64,000 nucleotides of DNA from Streptomyces sp. NRRL S-340. Lineage in GTDB: Bacteria; Actinomycetota; Actinomycetes; Streptomycetales; Streptomycetaceae. The stretch lies in the NCBI RefSeq assembly GCF_000720185.1, contig NZ_JOIY01000014.1, positions 186,001 through 250,000 of the forward strand, read 5' to 3'. Below the pieces are notes generated by a model. It searched no databases, was not told the origin of the DNA, and saw only the letters and a list, made by a program, of their open reading frames with translations. Position 1 is the first letter of the stretch. Every line of letters starts with the position of its first letter. Positions 17,807-26,510 of the stretch are shown here, in pieces. A program made the position numbers and the translations under genes.

Positions 17807-18571
17807 ATGCGCGTCAAGAAGCTCTCCGCCCTCGCCCTCGTCGTCACCGCCGCAAGCCTCTCGCTGACCGCGTGCGGCGGCGGTGCCGGATCCGGTGCGG
17901 CTTCGGGTACGAACGCGTCCACCGCCGCCCAGGGCTCCGCCGGCGACGGGTCCTCGGCCTCGGACGCCGCCTCGGGTTCGGCCGACGGCTCCGGCTCGAC
18001 GTCCGGCTCGGATTCCGCCCCGGCCTCCGGTTCGGGGACGGGCTCGGGTTCGGGCTCGTCCGGCTCCGCTTCCGGGTCTTCCGGTTCCTCCTCCGGTTCC
18101 CGCACCGGCGGCGGCGCCACCACCACCCGGGCCGGGGGCAAGGGGTCGGGCGCCCGCTGCAAGACCGACAACCTCGGTTTCAGCGCCGCCTCCGCCATGG
18201 TCAAGAACGAGATCGTCGTCAACCTGAAGAACAACGGCCCCAGCGCGTGCAGCATGCACGGCTTCCCCGGGGTCCAGCTGGTGGGCCCCGACGGCCTGGG
18301 CGACACCGGCCCCGATGCCGCCCGCACCGACACCACGGCCTCCACCGTCACCATCGCCCCCGGCGAGGAGACCCGCTTCCTGCTCCACTACATCCCGGCC
18401 ACCGGCAGCTCCCGCAAGACCTACACCAGGCTCAGCGTCACCCCGCCCAACGAGACGGTCTCCTCCATCGTGAACCTCGGCGGCCTGGACATCACCGTCG
18501 CCGCCCCCGACGGCGAGGCGCCCGACGTCTACGTCGACCCGGTCGGCTACCACGTCGGCTCCGGCAAGTGA
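17807..18571 (+). CDS. DUF4232 lipoprotein
   Basis: A 254-residue secreted protein. The signal ends in the lipobox LSLTAC (Cys about 24). A low-complexity Ser/Gly/Ala linker runs to about residue 118. The DUF4232 beta-sandwich (RCKTDNLGFSA, NNGPSACSMHGFPGVQLV, RFLLHYIPATG) then fills the rest. DUF4232 proteins are common surface lipoproteins of streptomycetes with no established function; the two Cys residues at the start of the domain may pair. It appears to be a single-gene unit. The 250 bases upstream carry only the 27-bp duplication and ordinary G+C-rich sequence. Confidence 0.88.
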   Translation: MRVKKLSALALVVTAASLSLTACGGGAGSGAASGTNASTAAQGSAGDGSSASDAASGSADGSGSTSGSDSAPASGSGTGSGSGSSGSASGSSGSSSGSRTGGGATTTRAGGKGSGARCKTDNLGFSAASAMVKNEIVVNLKNNGPSACSMHGFPGVQLVGPDGLGDTGPDAARTDTTASTVTIAPGEETRFLLHYIPATGSSRKTYTRLSVTPPNETVSSIVNLGGLDITVAAPDGEAPDVYVDPVGYHVGSGK

Positions 18572-18622
18572 ACCCACTCGCAGAGCGGGGGGCCGGACCG
18601 GCCGGCCCGGCTCGCGGAACCG

Positions 18623-18857
18623 TCACACGCCGCCCGCCGGCCCGGCCCGCCGGTCCGTCACGGGCCGCCCGCCGCAGCGGAGCCGCCGGCCGGCCCGGCC
18701 CGGCCCGGCCCGGGACGCGAGGAGGCGCAGCCGGCCGTGGCTCGGGGTGCCGGACTCGGCGGTCAGGGTGATGAGCTGCTGGTCAGGGTCGGCGGCGCAG
18801 GTGAGGAAGGACCAGTCGAGGCCGAGCCGTCCGACGGCCGGATGGGAGAAGGCCGCC
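18623..18857 (-). pseudogene. C-terminal remnant of an MmyB-type XRE regulator
   Basis: Read leftward from 18857, the frame encodes FSHPAVGRLGLDWSFLTC, then ADPDQQLITLTAESGTP and LRLLAS. This is the end of the ligand-binding domain of MmyB-type helix-turn-helix regulators. The DNA-binding half is absent: to the right of 18857 the sequence switches to the end of an alpha/beta hydrolase gene on the other strand. No start with a ribosome binding site exists for the fragment. Confidence 0.7.
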
Positions 18858-18860
18858 GAG

Positions 18861-18980
18861 CCCAAGGAACTTGCCGTCATCGACGGCGCCACGCACATCG
18901 ACCTGTACGACCGGGACGCCCATGTGACCGCCGCCGTCGACCGGCTCACGGCGTTCTTCACCGCGCACCTGACCCGCTGA
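18861..18980 (+). pseudogene. C-terminal remnant of an alpha/beta hydrolase
   Basis: The plus strand encodes PKELAVIDGATHIDLYD, then AAVDRLTAFFTAHLTR and a stop. This is the typical final 40 residues of a YcjY/dienelactone-hydrolase-like protein, including the region of the catalytic His (GATH). Everything upstream is missing. The fragment abuts the leftward regulator remnant, so both lost their 5' parts together. Confidence 0.7.
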
Positions 18981-19020
18981 CCGCCCCTGCCGCCCCGCGC
19001 CGCCCGGGCCGGCCTGCCGG

Positions 19021-19054
19021 GGGAGCCCGTGTCCGACAGGGGCCACGGGCTCCC
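19021..19054. terminator. Inverted repeat, probable bidirectional terminator
   Basis: GGGAGCCCGTG and CACGGGCTCCC form a perfect 11-bp stem with a 12-base loop. It lies between the hydrolase remnant and the leftward CutC gene end. There is no U-tract, as is common for actinobacterial terminators. Confidence 0.5.
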
Positions 19055-19149
19055 GGTGACGGGGACCGGCCGGGTCCTTTCGTCGCACGGCAGGACCCGG
19101 CACGCGGCAGTCCCCGGCACGCGGCAGGACCTGGCGACCGCGGAGCCGG

Positions 19150-20031
19150 TCAGCCGGTGGAGCGCTGCTCCAGCATGCTCCGTGCCTCGGCGACCACCGC
19201 CGGGTCGGTGACGAAGTGCGTGTCCTGCTCGGCGGACGCGCCGGCGGCGCCGAGCGGGATCCACGCGCCCCCGCGCCGGGGTGCGGCGCGGCGCTTGGCG
19301 GAGAGGTGGACGGCTGCCACGCCGGCGGCGGCCAGCGCCGGGATGTCGGCGGGGCGCACCCCGCCGCCCGCCATCACCTGCACGCCGGGCGCGGCCTTCA
19401 CCATGGCGGCGAGGCGGGCGAGCCCCTGCGCGGCGGCCGGGGCGCCGCCGGAGGTGAGCACCCGGGTGAGCCCGAGGCCGGGCAGCAGCGCGGCGGTGGC
19501 GACGGGGTCCGCCGAGACGTCGATCGCGCGGTGCAGGGTCACCTCGACCGGGCGGCCCGCGTCGTGGGCCGCCGCGGCGAGGCGGGCGACGGCGGCGGTG
19601 TCGAGGCCGCCGTCGGCGGTGAGCGCGCCGACGACCACGCCGCTTGCCCCGGAGGCGAGCACGGACCGCACCTCGGCGACCATCAGGGCGGTCTCCTCGG
19701 CGTCGTGGACGAAGTCGCCCGGACGGCACCGGACCAGCACATGCACCGGCAGGCCCACGGCGGCGACCGCCTCGACCAGGGCGGCCGACGGGGTCAGGCC
19801 GCCCAGTTCCAGGCCGGTGCAGAGTTCGACGCGGTCGGCTCCGTGGGCGAGGGCGACCCGGGCGCCCGCCGGTGAGGTGACGGCGATCTCCAGCGCGGGC
19901 CGCCCGTCTGCGGGAACCTCGCCGGCGGCCGTCGGAGCCGGCACCGGGTCCGCCCCGCCGGTCCGGGCCGGGCCCGTCCCGCCGGTGGGGGGCGGGGTCG
20001 CGTCGAGCGGCCGGGTGTCGCGGCCGGTCAC
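19150..20031 (-). CDS. cutC: CutC-family protein
   Basis: A 293-residue TIM-barrel protein. The CutC pattern is clear: EIAVTSPAGARVALAHGADRVELC, then GLTPS, VLVRCRPGDFVHD, LTADGGLD, VTLHRAIDV, LTSGG and VMAGGGVRP. A poorly conserved leader of about 45 residues precedes the barrel. The GTG at 20031 overlaps the stop of the M81 gene (GTGA), so the two are translationally coupled. CutC was first named for copper tolerance in E. coli, but that role is doubtful and the biochemical function is unknown. Coupling to an M81 gene beside sugar/peptide uptake genes points to a metabolic role rather than metal homeostasis. Confidence 0.88.
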   Translation of the reverse strand: MTGRDTRPLDATPPPTGGTGPARTGGADPVPAPTAAGEVPADGRPALEIAVTSPAGARVALAHGADRVELCTGLELGGLTPSAALVEAVAAVGLPVHVLVRCRPGDFVHDAEETALMVAEVRSVLASGASGVVVGALTADGGLDTAAVARLAAAAHDAGRPVEVTLHRAIDVSADPVATAALLPGLGLTRVLTSGGAPAAAQGLARLAAMVKAAPGVQVMAGGGVRPADIPALAAAGVAAVHLSAKRRAAPRRGGAWIPLGAAGASAEQDTHFVTDPAVVAEARSMLEQRSTG

Positions 20032-21551
20032 TCGTCGTCCCCGGTGAGCGGCTGGTCGGAGGCCGGGATGACACGGGCCGTCAGGTCCGGGTCGGCCATG
20101 TCGCGGTCGAAGGGGAACATGGGGCGCCGGATGCGGCGGTGGCCCAGGCGCACCAGGTCCTGGTCGACACCGCCCGGGGTGAGGGCCATCTTCCAGCCGA
20201 CCGACATGTCGAACAGCTCCGGCTCCAGGTAGCCGATCTTCACGATCACGATGTCGGCGGAGCGCGGGTCGAGGCCGAGGTCGGTGAAGTCGTGCTCGTG
20301 GTGGTACGGCTTGCGCAGCCTGGTGAGGATCGCGTACACACTGCCGACGCGGACGACGACCTCGGTCTCGGCGTCCCGGTCGCCGTGCCGGATCGCGTGG
20401 ACCACCCCGGTGAGGGTGACGGGCCCGGCGTGCCGGTCGTCCACCTCCGCACCGGCGGTGACGGTGACGGTCGCGCCGACCCCGGCGGCCACCGCGGTCT
20501 CGATCGCGGCGGGACCGGGCACCGAGGCGTAGAGGACCGTCGGCCCGTCCTCCTTCTGGAACTCCGGACGCTCCAGCAGCCGGGTCAGGCCCCAGGTGAC
20601 GTCGCCGGCGCCGCCCGCGGTGGGGTTGTCGCCGGTGTCGCTGATGAAGTACGGCCGCTGGTCGGAGGCGAGGGCCTCGTCGAGGAGTTCGTCGTAGGTG
20701 CCGGTCGGGGCGACGAAGGCGAAGTCGTGGCGGGCGTCCCAGAAGCCCCGGGCGAGGCGTTCGGCCCCGGCCGAGACCGCCGCCGTGTCCTCGCCGGTGA
20801 CGACCACGACGGCGCGGTTGCGGGGCTCGTCGGCCCAGGCGTAGCCGACCCAGATCGCGGCGTCCGTCACGCCGTCGGCTGCCTCGACCTCGTCGACGGC
20901 CGCGTACACGCTCTTCGCCGGTTCGATCCGGGTGGAGGTCTGCTCGCCGGCCAGCAGCACCGGCACCGGCACCCACGCCTTGACCGGGCGGGGGGCGCCG
21001 GAGACCAGCAGCTCGACCAGGTTGCGCACGGCACGCTCCTTGGTCTCCATGTGGTCCTCGTGCGGGGCCATCCGGTAGCAGGTGATCAGGTCGCTGCGGT
21101 GGGCGAGTTCACGGGAGACGTTGCCGTGCAGGTCCATCGAGGTGGAGACGATCACCTCCGGGCCGACGGTGGCGCGGATGCGTTCCAGCAGCACGGCCTC
21201 GGCGTCGTCGACCCCCTCCACGGTCATGGCGCCGTGGATGTCGTACCACAGGCCGTCCAGCCGGGGCAGCGCGGCGAGGCGCTCGATCAGCTCGTCGGTG
21301 AGCGCGGTCCAGGCGGCGGCGGTGACGGTGCCGCCGGGCAGCGACTTGCCGACCAGGGCGCCGTGCCATTCGGCGGCCTCGCGCAGCTCCCGGCCCGGGG
21401 CGAGGAACGGGTACCGGTCGAATATCGCGGCCCCGCGCGCGGGGTGGAAGGCGGGGGCCTCGGTACGGGCCGGGGAGAAGGTGGAGGACTCGATGCCGAG
21501 GCCGGCGACGGCGATGACCGGGCGGGCGACGGCGGTGCGGGTGTGCGACAT
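20028..21551 (-). CDS. M81-family (MlrC-like) metallopeptidase
   Basis: A 507-residue protein. Family motifs include GLGIESSTFSP at the N-terminus, LWYDIHGAMTVEGVDDAE, VSTSMDLHGNVS, CYRMAPHEDHMETKERA, and ISDTGDNPTAGGAGD in the C-terminal half. The Asp/His residues in these motifs are the probable metal ligands. M81 proteins resemble MlrC, which hydrolyses linearised microcystin peptides; in most bacteria the substrate is unknown. No signal peptide is present. The start is ATG, directly after GAGGAGCC. It is the first gene of a leftward pair with cutC, downstream of the ROK repressor gene. Confidence 0.88.
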   Translation of the reverse strand: MSHTRTAVARPVIAVAGLGIESSTFSPARTEAPAFHPARGAAIFDRYPFLAPGRELREAAEWHGALVGKSLPGGTVTAAAWTALTDELIERLAALPRLDGLWYDIHGAMTVEGVDDAEAVLLERIRATVGPEVIVSTSMDLHGNVSRELAHRSDLITCYRMAPHEDHMETKERAVRNLVELLVSGAPRPVKAWVPVPVLLAGEQTSTRIEPAKSVYAAVDEVEAADGVTDAAIWVGYAWADEPRNRAVVVVTGEDTAAVSAGAERLARGFWDARHDFAFVAPTGTYDELLDEALASDQRPYFISDTGDNPTAGGAGDVTWGLTRLLERPEFQKEDGPTVLYASVPGPAAIETAVAAGVGATVTVTAGAEVDDRHAGPVTLTGVVHAIRHGDRDAETEVVVRVGSVYAILTRLRKPYHHEHDFTDLGLDPRSADIVIVKIGYLEPELFDMSVGWKMALTPGGVDQDLVRLGHRRIRRPMFPFDRDMADPDLTARVIPASDQPLTGDDE

Positions 21552-21638
21552 GGCTCCTCGTGCGGGTGGGCGGCGTGGGGCGTGGAGTTGGCCTGGGACG
21601 TGCGGTCAGGGAGGCGGCGGAGGGAACGGGGACCGGGG

Positions 21639-21688
21639 GCGTGGGCCGGCCGGGGCGTGGGCCGGGCGCGGATTAGGCCGGCCCACGC
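21639..21688. terminator. Long hairpin downstream of the ROK regulator gene
   Basis: GCGTGGGCCGGCC (21639-21651) pairs perfectly with GGCCGGCCCACGC (21676-21688). It lies 16 bases beyond the stop of the leftward ROK gene and about 90 bases before the M81 start, and so could separate the two transcripts. Confidence 0.5.
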
Positions 21689-21703
21689 CGGGCCGGGCGG
21701 GCG

Positions 21704-23008
21704 TCAGCTCCTCGGGAGAGGGGTGACGGCGGGGAACCGGTCCGGGCCGCCCGCGCGGGCGGCGGAGCCGCCGGCCTCGCCCAGCGCGCGGGCCAGAGCG
21801 CGCTGCAGGGCGAACAGCCCGGCCCCGACCAGTCCGGCGTCGGCGCCCAGGACGGCCCGCTCGATGGTGAGGTGCTCGGTCACCAGCGGGTGGCAGCTCT
21901 CGTAGAGCTGGCTGCGCACCGCGGCGACGAACGGTTCCAGGGTGGAGAGGATGCCGCCGAGGTAGACGGCGTCCGGGTTGAAGAAGTTGACGTTGGCGGC
22001 GAGCACCTGGCCGAGGTGGTCGCCCGCCCGGCGGACGGCGCGGGTGGCCTCCGGGTCGGCGTCGCCGGCGAGCCGGACCACGTCCTCGGGACTGGTGACG
22101 TCCAGACCGCGTTCGCGCAGGATCCGCACGAGCGCGGCACCCGAGGCCACGGTCTCCAGGCAGCCCGTGTTCCCGCAGGAGCAGGGGACGTCGGCGCCGC
22201 CGCCGTCGATGCGGATGTGGGTGATGTCGCCCGCGGCACCCGTGGCGCCCCGGTAGAGGTGCCCGTCGGCGATGACACCGGCGCCGATCGCCGAGCCGAT
22301 CTTCACCGTGATCGACTGCCGGTGCTCGGCGGGCCGCACGCTCTGCTCGCCGACCGCCATGCAGTTGGCGTCGTTGTCGACGACGGCCGGGACGCCGAAG
22401 CGCTCCTCCAGCCAGGCGGCGACCGGGAAGCGGTTCCAGCCGGGCATCCGGGACGGCAGGACGACCGCGCCGGCGGTGACGTCCACCGGGCCGGGCAAGG
22501 AGAGCCCGACGCCCCTCAGCCGGTCGCGGCCCCGCTGCTGGGCGAGGGTCTCCAGGTGCTCGGCGAGCCGCGGCAGCGCGGCCTCGGGGCCGTCGGCGAT
22601 CTCGAAGGGCACGGTGGCGACGTCACCGACCCCGCCGCCCGGGAGCACCACACCGATCCGGGCGTGCCGGCCGCCGACGTCGGCGGCGACGGCGTACTCG
22701 TCGGTGCTGCCCGCCCTGAGCACCCTGCGGGGGCGCCCCCCGGTGGAGGACTGGGTGCCCTCCTCGGCGAGGAGTCCGCGCTCGACCAGCTCGGCCACGG
22801 TGAGGGAGATGGTGGAGGCGGCCGCGCCGAGGAGCTGCGCGAGTTCGGCGCGGGACGAGGCCTGGCCCGAGGCGACGAGTTCGAGGACCCGCGTGGCGAG
22901 GGTCGCGCCCTTCGGCGCGGGGCTCTTCGAGGTGGCGCCCTTCGACGCGGTGCCTTTCGCGGACACGCCCTTGGTGCTCTTGCGGTCCCGTGCACTTATT
23001 TCAGTCAT
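21704..23008 (-). CDS. ROK-family transcriptional repressor
   Basis: A 434-residue protein. A Lys/Ala/Ser repeat-rich N-terminus (STKGVSAKGTASKGATSK) precedes a winged helix-turn-helix (SRAELAQLLGAAASTISLTV). The ROK domain follows: AVAADVGGRHARIGVV, NDANCMAVGEQ, and the zinc-binding CSCGNTGCLE. This is the NagC/XylR organisation of regulators that sense sugars or sugar phosphates. ATG 23008 is the best start; the only upstream purine-rich site (GGAAG) is poorly spaced. It is divergent from the Dpp-type transporter operon, with matching AGTAAC/GTTACT elements between them, and is most likely the local repressor of both directions. Confidence 0.9.
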   Translation of the reverse strand: MTEISARDRKSTKGVSAKGTASKGATSKSPAPKGATLATRVLELVASGQASSRAELAQLLGAAASTISLTVAELVERGLLAEEGTQSSTGGRPRRVLRAGSTDEYAVAADVGGRHARIGVVLPGGGVGDVATVPFEIADGPEAALPRLAEHLETLAQQRGRDRLRGVGLSLPGPVDVTAGAVVLPSRMPGWNRFPVAAWLEERFGVPAVVDNDANCMAVGEQSVRPAEHRQSITVKIGSAIGAGVIADGHLYRGATGAAGDITHIRIDGGGADVPCSCGNTGCLETVASGAALVRILRERGLDVTSPEDVVRLAGDADPEATRAVRRAGDHLGQVLAANVNFFNPDAVYLGGILSTLEPFVAAVRSQLYESCHPLVTEHLTIERAVLGADAGLVGAGLFALQRALARALGEAGGSAARAGGPDRFPAVTPLPRS

Positions 23009-23012
23009 GTAC

Positions 23013-23023
23013 GAAGTAACTTC
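23013..23023 (+). promoter_or_regulatory. Operator-like palindrome GAAGTAACTTC
   Basis: GAAGTAACTTC lies 5 bases upstream of the ROK repressor start. It shares AGTAACTT with the larger palindrome at 23187, suggesting autoregulation. Confidence 0.45.
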
Positions 23024-23186
23024 CGCGGTGTTGGGTGTGACGGAGACAGTACGCCCGTCCTGACGGGTGGGGAACAGCTCCGTGAAGAAAGTGAACCGTG
23101 CTGGTGCATCGTGAATACGCCTCAAAATGGTGCATAAGCACCGTCAGAGGCGTCCGGAGTGGGTGGAGGGGACTTTCATCGAGATC

Positions 23187-23204
23187 GGAGTAACTTACTT
23201 GTTA
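23187..23204 (+). promoter_or_regulatory. ROK operator candidate AGTAAC-N6-GTTACT
   Basis: AGTAACTTACTTGTTACT is a perfect inverted repeat of 6-bp arms separated by 6 bases. It sits in the most A+T-rich stretch of the locus (23187-23223), about 125 bases before the transporter operon. Arm sequence and spacing suit a dimeric winged-helix repressor such as the adjacent ROK protein. Confidence 0.6.
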
Positions 23205-23327
23205 CTAATTCTTGTTTGTTTGTTCGGCGCGTCCGTCGTTGACTGTCGCCATGCACAGCGCCGATCCCGCGGCGCCGGTCCGGGTCCTCCCGGGACGTTT
23301 GCGGGTCCTTTCACTCTGAGGAGAGTC

Positions 23328-25142
23328 ATGTTCCTTGCTCACACGGCGGCCGGCCGCCGCTGGGCCCTCGTCGCGGGTGCCGCCGTCATCACCGGCGCGC
23401 TGGTCACCGGCTGTTCCGGAGGCGGTACCTCGTCCTCCGGTCCGTCGTCGTCGGACACCGTCAACTACGCCCTCCCGGCGAACTTCACACCGAACTGGAT
23501 CCTCCCGGTCGGCACCGCCGCACATCTGAACACGAACAACTCCTCCATATCCCAGGCCGTGTGGGAGCCGCTGATCGCGTACGACGGCTCCACCGGCAAG
23601 GTCGGCTGGAACAAGGCCAACTCGCTGGCCACCGACGCCCAGTTCGCCGCGGACAGCAAGAGCGTGACGATCACCCTCGGCAACCGCCACTGGAGCGACG
23701 GCAAGCCGATCACCTCCCGTGACGTGGAATTCTGGTTCAACCTCGTCAAGGCGAACAAGGCGGACTGGGCCAGCTACAGCCCGGGCAAGGCACCGGACAA
23801 CTGGACCTCGTTCAAGACGGTCGACGCCACGCACTTCACCCTCACCTTCGACAAGGCCTACAACCAGGAGTGGATGCTCGCCAACGAGCTGAGCATGATC
23901 CGCACCATGCCGCAGCACGTCTGGGACAAGACCGGCGACTCCGGCGCCGTCTCCGACCTGGACCGCACCCCGGCCGGGGCCAAGCAGGTCTGGACGTACC
24001 TCAACAACGCGGCCAAGAAGATCTCCGGTTACGCGACCGACCCGCTGTGGAAGACGGTCAGCGGCCCGTACACCATCAAGTCGTTCTCGACCGCGGGCAA
24101 GGTCCAGCTGACCGCCAACGCGAAGTACGACGGCGGCGGCAAGGCCAACATCAAGAACGTCAACCTGCTGCCGTTCACGACCACGGACGCCGAGGAGAAC
24201 GCGCTGCGCGCGGGCACCGTGGACTACGGCTACATCAACGCCACGGACCTGGGCCAGGAGGCGTCCTTCAAGGCCAGGGGCTACTCGGTCAAGCCGTGGA
24301 GCGGCTGGGCGATCACCTACATGCCGTACAACTTCAACAACTCTGCCATGGGCCCGGTGTTCAAGCAGCTGTACGCCCGCCAGGCGATCCAGATGTCGGT
24401 GGACCAGACCACCCTGGCGAAGGTGGTGTTCAACGGCAGCGCCGTCCCCACCTACGGCCCGGTCCCGCAGGGCCAGGAGTCGTCCTTCGTCTCCGCCGAG
24501 CAGAAGAACAACCCGTACCCGTTCGACACCGCCGCGGCCAGGAAGCTGCTCACCGGCCACGGCTGGACCGAGCAGGGCGGCACCATGGTGTGCACCCGCC
24601 CCGGCACCGGCGGCGACCAGTGCGGCGCGGGCGTCGACAAGGGCACCAAGTTCGAGATGCAGGTGCTGTCCCAGTCCGGCTCGACCGTGACCGACAACAT
24701 GATGAGCGCGCTGCAGTCGTCGTTCGCGAAGACCGGCATCAAGTACGGCATCAAGACCGCACCGGTCAACTCCGTGCTGTCGCAGGCCGGGCAGTGCACC
24801 GCAGGCGACTCGGGCTGCAAGTGGCAGCTGTCCTTCTTCGGCACCGCGGGCAGCTGGTACTTCCCCGCCTACCCGAGCGGCGACTCGCTCTTCGCCACCG
24901 GCGGCGGCTCCAACTTCGGCAGCTACTCCAACGCCGAGGTCGACAAGCTGATCACCGAGACCACCACCTCCTCCTCGGACGAGGCGGTGCAGAAGTACAG
25001 CGCCGCACTCGCCAAGGACCTCCCCGTGGTCTGGCTGCCCGAGCCCGACTACCAGATCTCCGTGGTCAGGAACGGCCTCGGCGGCTTCGCCCAGGACTCC
25101 CTCGCCAACTTCCACCCCGCCATGTGGAAGTGGACCAAGTAA
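23328..25142 (+). CDS. Dpp/Opp-type ABC transporter substrate-binding lipoprotein
   Basis: A 604-residue SBP_bac_5 family protein. The signal ends in the lipobox ALVTGC (Cys about 29), followed by a Ser/Gly linker. Family features include NSSISQAVWEPLIAYD, the segment HWSDGKPITSRDVEFWFN, and a C-terminal domain ending LPVVWLPEPDYQ. Family-5 proteins bind peptides, oligosaccharides or amino-sugar compounds. ATG 23328 has GAGGAGAG directly upstream; an earlier in-frame ATG (23127) lies inside the operator region and is rejected. The TAA stop ends on the first base of the 164-bp element. It is the first gene of a five-gene importer operon. Confidence 0.93.
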   Translation: MFLAHTAAGRRWALVAGAAVITGALVTGCSGGGTSSSGPSSSDTVNYALPANFTPNWILPVGTAAHLNTNNSSISQAVWEPLIAYDGSTGKVGWNKANSLATDAQFAADSKSVTITLGNRHWSDGKPITSRDVEFWFNLVKANKADWASYSPGKAPDNWTSFKTVDATHFTLTFDKAYNQEWMLANELSMIRTMPQHVWDKTGDSGAVSDLDRTPAGAKQVWTYLNNAAKKISGYATDPLWKTVSGPYTIKSFSTAGKVQLTANAKYDGGGKANIKNVNLLPFTTTDAEENALRAGTVDYGYINATDLGQEASFKARGYSVKPWSGWAITYMPYNFNNSAMGPVFKQLYARQAIQMSVDQTTLAKVVFNGSAVPTYGPVPQGQESSFVSAEQKNNPYPFDTAAARKLLTGHGWTEQGGTMVCTRPGTGGDQCGAGVDKGTKFEMQVLSQSGSTVTDNMMSALQSSFAKTGIKYGIKTAPVNSVLSQAGQCTAGDSGCKWQLSFFGTAGSWYFPAYPSGDSLFATGGGSNFGSYSNAEVDKLITETTTSSSDEAVQKYSAALAKDLPVVWLPEPDYQISVVRNGLGGFAQDSLANFHPAMWKWTK

Positions 25143-25305
25143 GAGCTGCGAACAAAAGTGGGCCCCGGCGGGCGGCGCCCGGCACGCGCCCTCGCCGCGT
25201 TGCCGGAAGGCCCTGGCAGCTCCGCCGCAAGGACCTTCCGGCGCCTTGCGATCGCACGCACCGGACACCGCCCGCTGATCGGAACCCACTTTTGTCCGCA
25301 GCTCT
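25142..25305 (+). repeat. 164-bp inverted-repeat element, copy C
   Basis: Terminal repeats are AGAGCTGCGAACAAAAGTGG at the left and its inverse at the right with one mismatch (TGTCCGC instead of TGTTCGC). The right flank reads TGA where the other copies have TAA. The element lies exactly at the stop codon of the binding-protein gene and before the permease genes. As RNA it could form a long hairpin protecting the upstream message. Nothing else is recognisable up to the next gene at 25551 except C-rich sequence. Confidence 0.9.
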
Positions 25306-25550
25306 GAGTCCGGTCCCTCCCGCGCGGGCCCGCGGCACCCGGCCGGCGGCACCCGGCCGCCCGGCCGGCCGTCCGCACCCCGCGCACACCCCGCCGCGCA
25401 CCCGCGTCACACCGGCACCCGCCCACCCGGCACCCGCACCCGCAGCCCACCTGCCCGCCGCACCGGCACCCACGCCGGCGCCCATGTCGCAGTGACGCCC
25501 CTGTCCAGGTGACGCCCGCGCGCCACAGAGACGAAGCGACCGGAAAACAC

Positions 25551-26510
25551 ATGAGTACTTCCTCGTACCTGATCAGACGCGTCCTGCAGGCCGTCGCCGT
25601 GATCGTCATCGTGACGATCGTCGTCTTCGGCCTGCTGCACGCCCTCCCCGGAGGCCCCGCACGCGGGATCCTCGGACCGCAGGCCACCGCCCAGCAGATC
25701 GCCCGCTTCAACCACGAACAGGGCCTGGACAAGTCCCTGCCCGTCCAGTACTTCTACTACCTCGGCCAACTGCTGCACGGCGACCTCGGCACCTCGTACA
25801 CCCTCAACGAGCCCGTCTCCCAGCTCATCACCGAGCGACTGCCGAAGACCCTCGTCCTCACCGTGCTGTCGGCCCTGGTGGGTCTCGTCCTCGCGGTCCC
25901 GCTCGGCATGTGGCAGGCCGTGCGCCGCAACAAGGCGGCGGACTACGTCATCACCACGCTCAGCTTCATCGCCTACTCCACGCCCGTCTACTTCCTCGGT
26001 CTGATCCTGGTCCTGGTCTTCAGCCAGCAGCTCGCCTGGTTCCCCTCGCAGGCCCCGCAGGGCGAGACCCTGGGCCAGGTCTTCTCCGACCCGCAGGCCC
26101 TGGTGCTGCCGGTGGTCGCGGGCGCGGCCTCCATGGTCGCGGTGTTCAGCCGGTACATGCGCTCGGCCACCCTGGAGAACCTCTCCGAGGACTACGTCCG
26201 CACCGCCCGGGCGGGCGGCTCCCGCCCCGGCGCCATCCTGTGGCGGCACGTGTTCCGCAACTCGCTGACGCCCGTGGTGGCCATGCTGGGCTACTACGTG
26301 CCCGTGCTGTTCGGCGGTGCCCTGGTCGTCGAACAGCTCTTCAACTACCCCGGCATGGGGCTGCTGTTCTGGACGGCGGCACAGTCCTCCGACTACCCGG
26401 TCCTGCTGGGCTGCGTCCTGGTGATCGCCGTCGCCACCGTCACCGGCACCCTGCTCGCCGACATCGTCCAGCGGATCATCGACCCCCGAGTGAAGGCAGG
26501 CCGGGCATGA
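25551..26510 (+). CDS. DppB-type ABC transporter permease
   Basis: A 319-residue membrane protein of the DppB/OppB group. It starts with the typical YLIRRVLQAVAVIVIVTIVVF, followed by the large periplasmic loop containing GLDKSLPVQYFYYL and HGDLGTSYTLNEPV. Five further membrane segments follow, and the EAA-like loop reads DYVRTARAGGSRPGAILWRHV. The ATG at 25551 has a GGAAAA ribosome binding site. It forms the translocation channel with the next gene. Confidence 0.94.
   Translation: MSTSSYLIRRVLQAVAVIVIVTIVVFGLLHALPGGPARGILGPQATAQQIARFNHEQGLDKSLPVQYFYYLGQLLHGDLGTSYTLNEPVSQLITERLPKTLVLTVLSALVGLVLAVPLGMWQAVRRNKAADYVITTLSFIAYSTPVYFLGLILVLVFSQQLAWFPSQAPQGETLGQVFSDPQALVLPVVAGAASMVAVFSRYMRSATLENLSEDYVRTARAGGSRPGAILWRHVFRNSLTPVVAMLGYYVPVLFGGALVVEQLFNYPGMGLLFWTAAQSSDYPVLLGCVLVIAVATVTGTLLADIVQRIIDPRVKAGRA

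Noticed and set aside
18747..18980. A 77-codon complete-looking rightward ORF
   Set aside because: Its first half is the antisense of the regulator remnant and only the last 39 codons match a hydrolase, so it is a junction artefact rather than a gene.
19150..20031. Copper-homeostasis role for the CutC gene
   Set aside because: No copper transporter, chaperone or metal-responsive regulator is nearby. The name is kept for the family only.
23127..23327. A longer form of the Dpp-type binding protein starting at ATG 23127
   Set aside because: The extra 67 residues would place the ROK operator inside the coding sequence and push the lipoprotein signal away from the N-terminus. ATG 23328 has a proper ribosome binding site.
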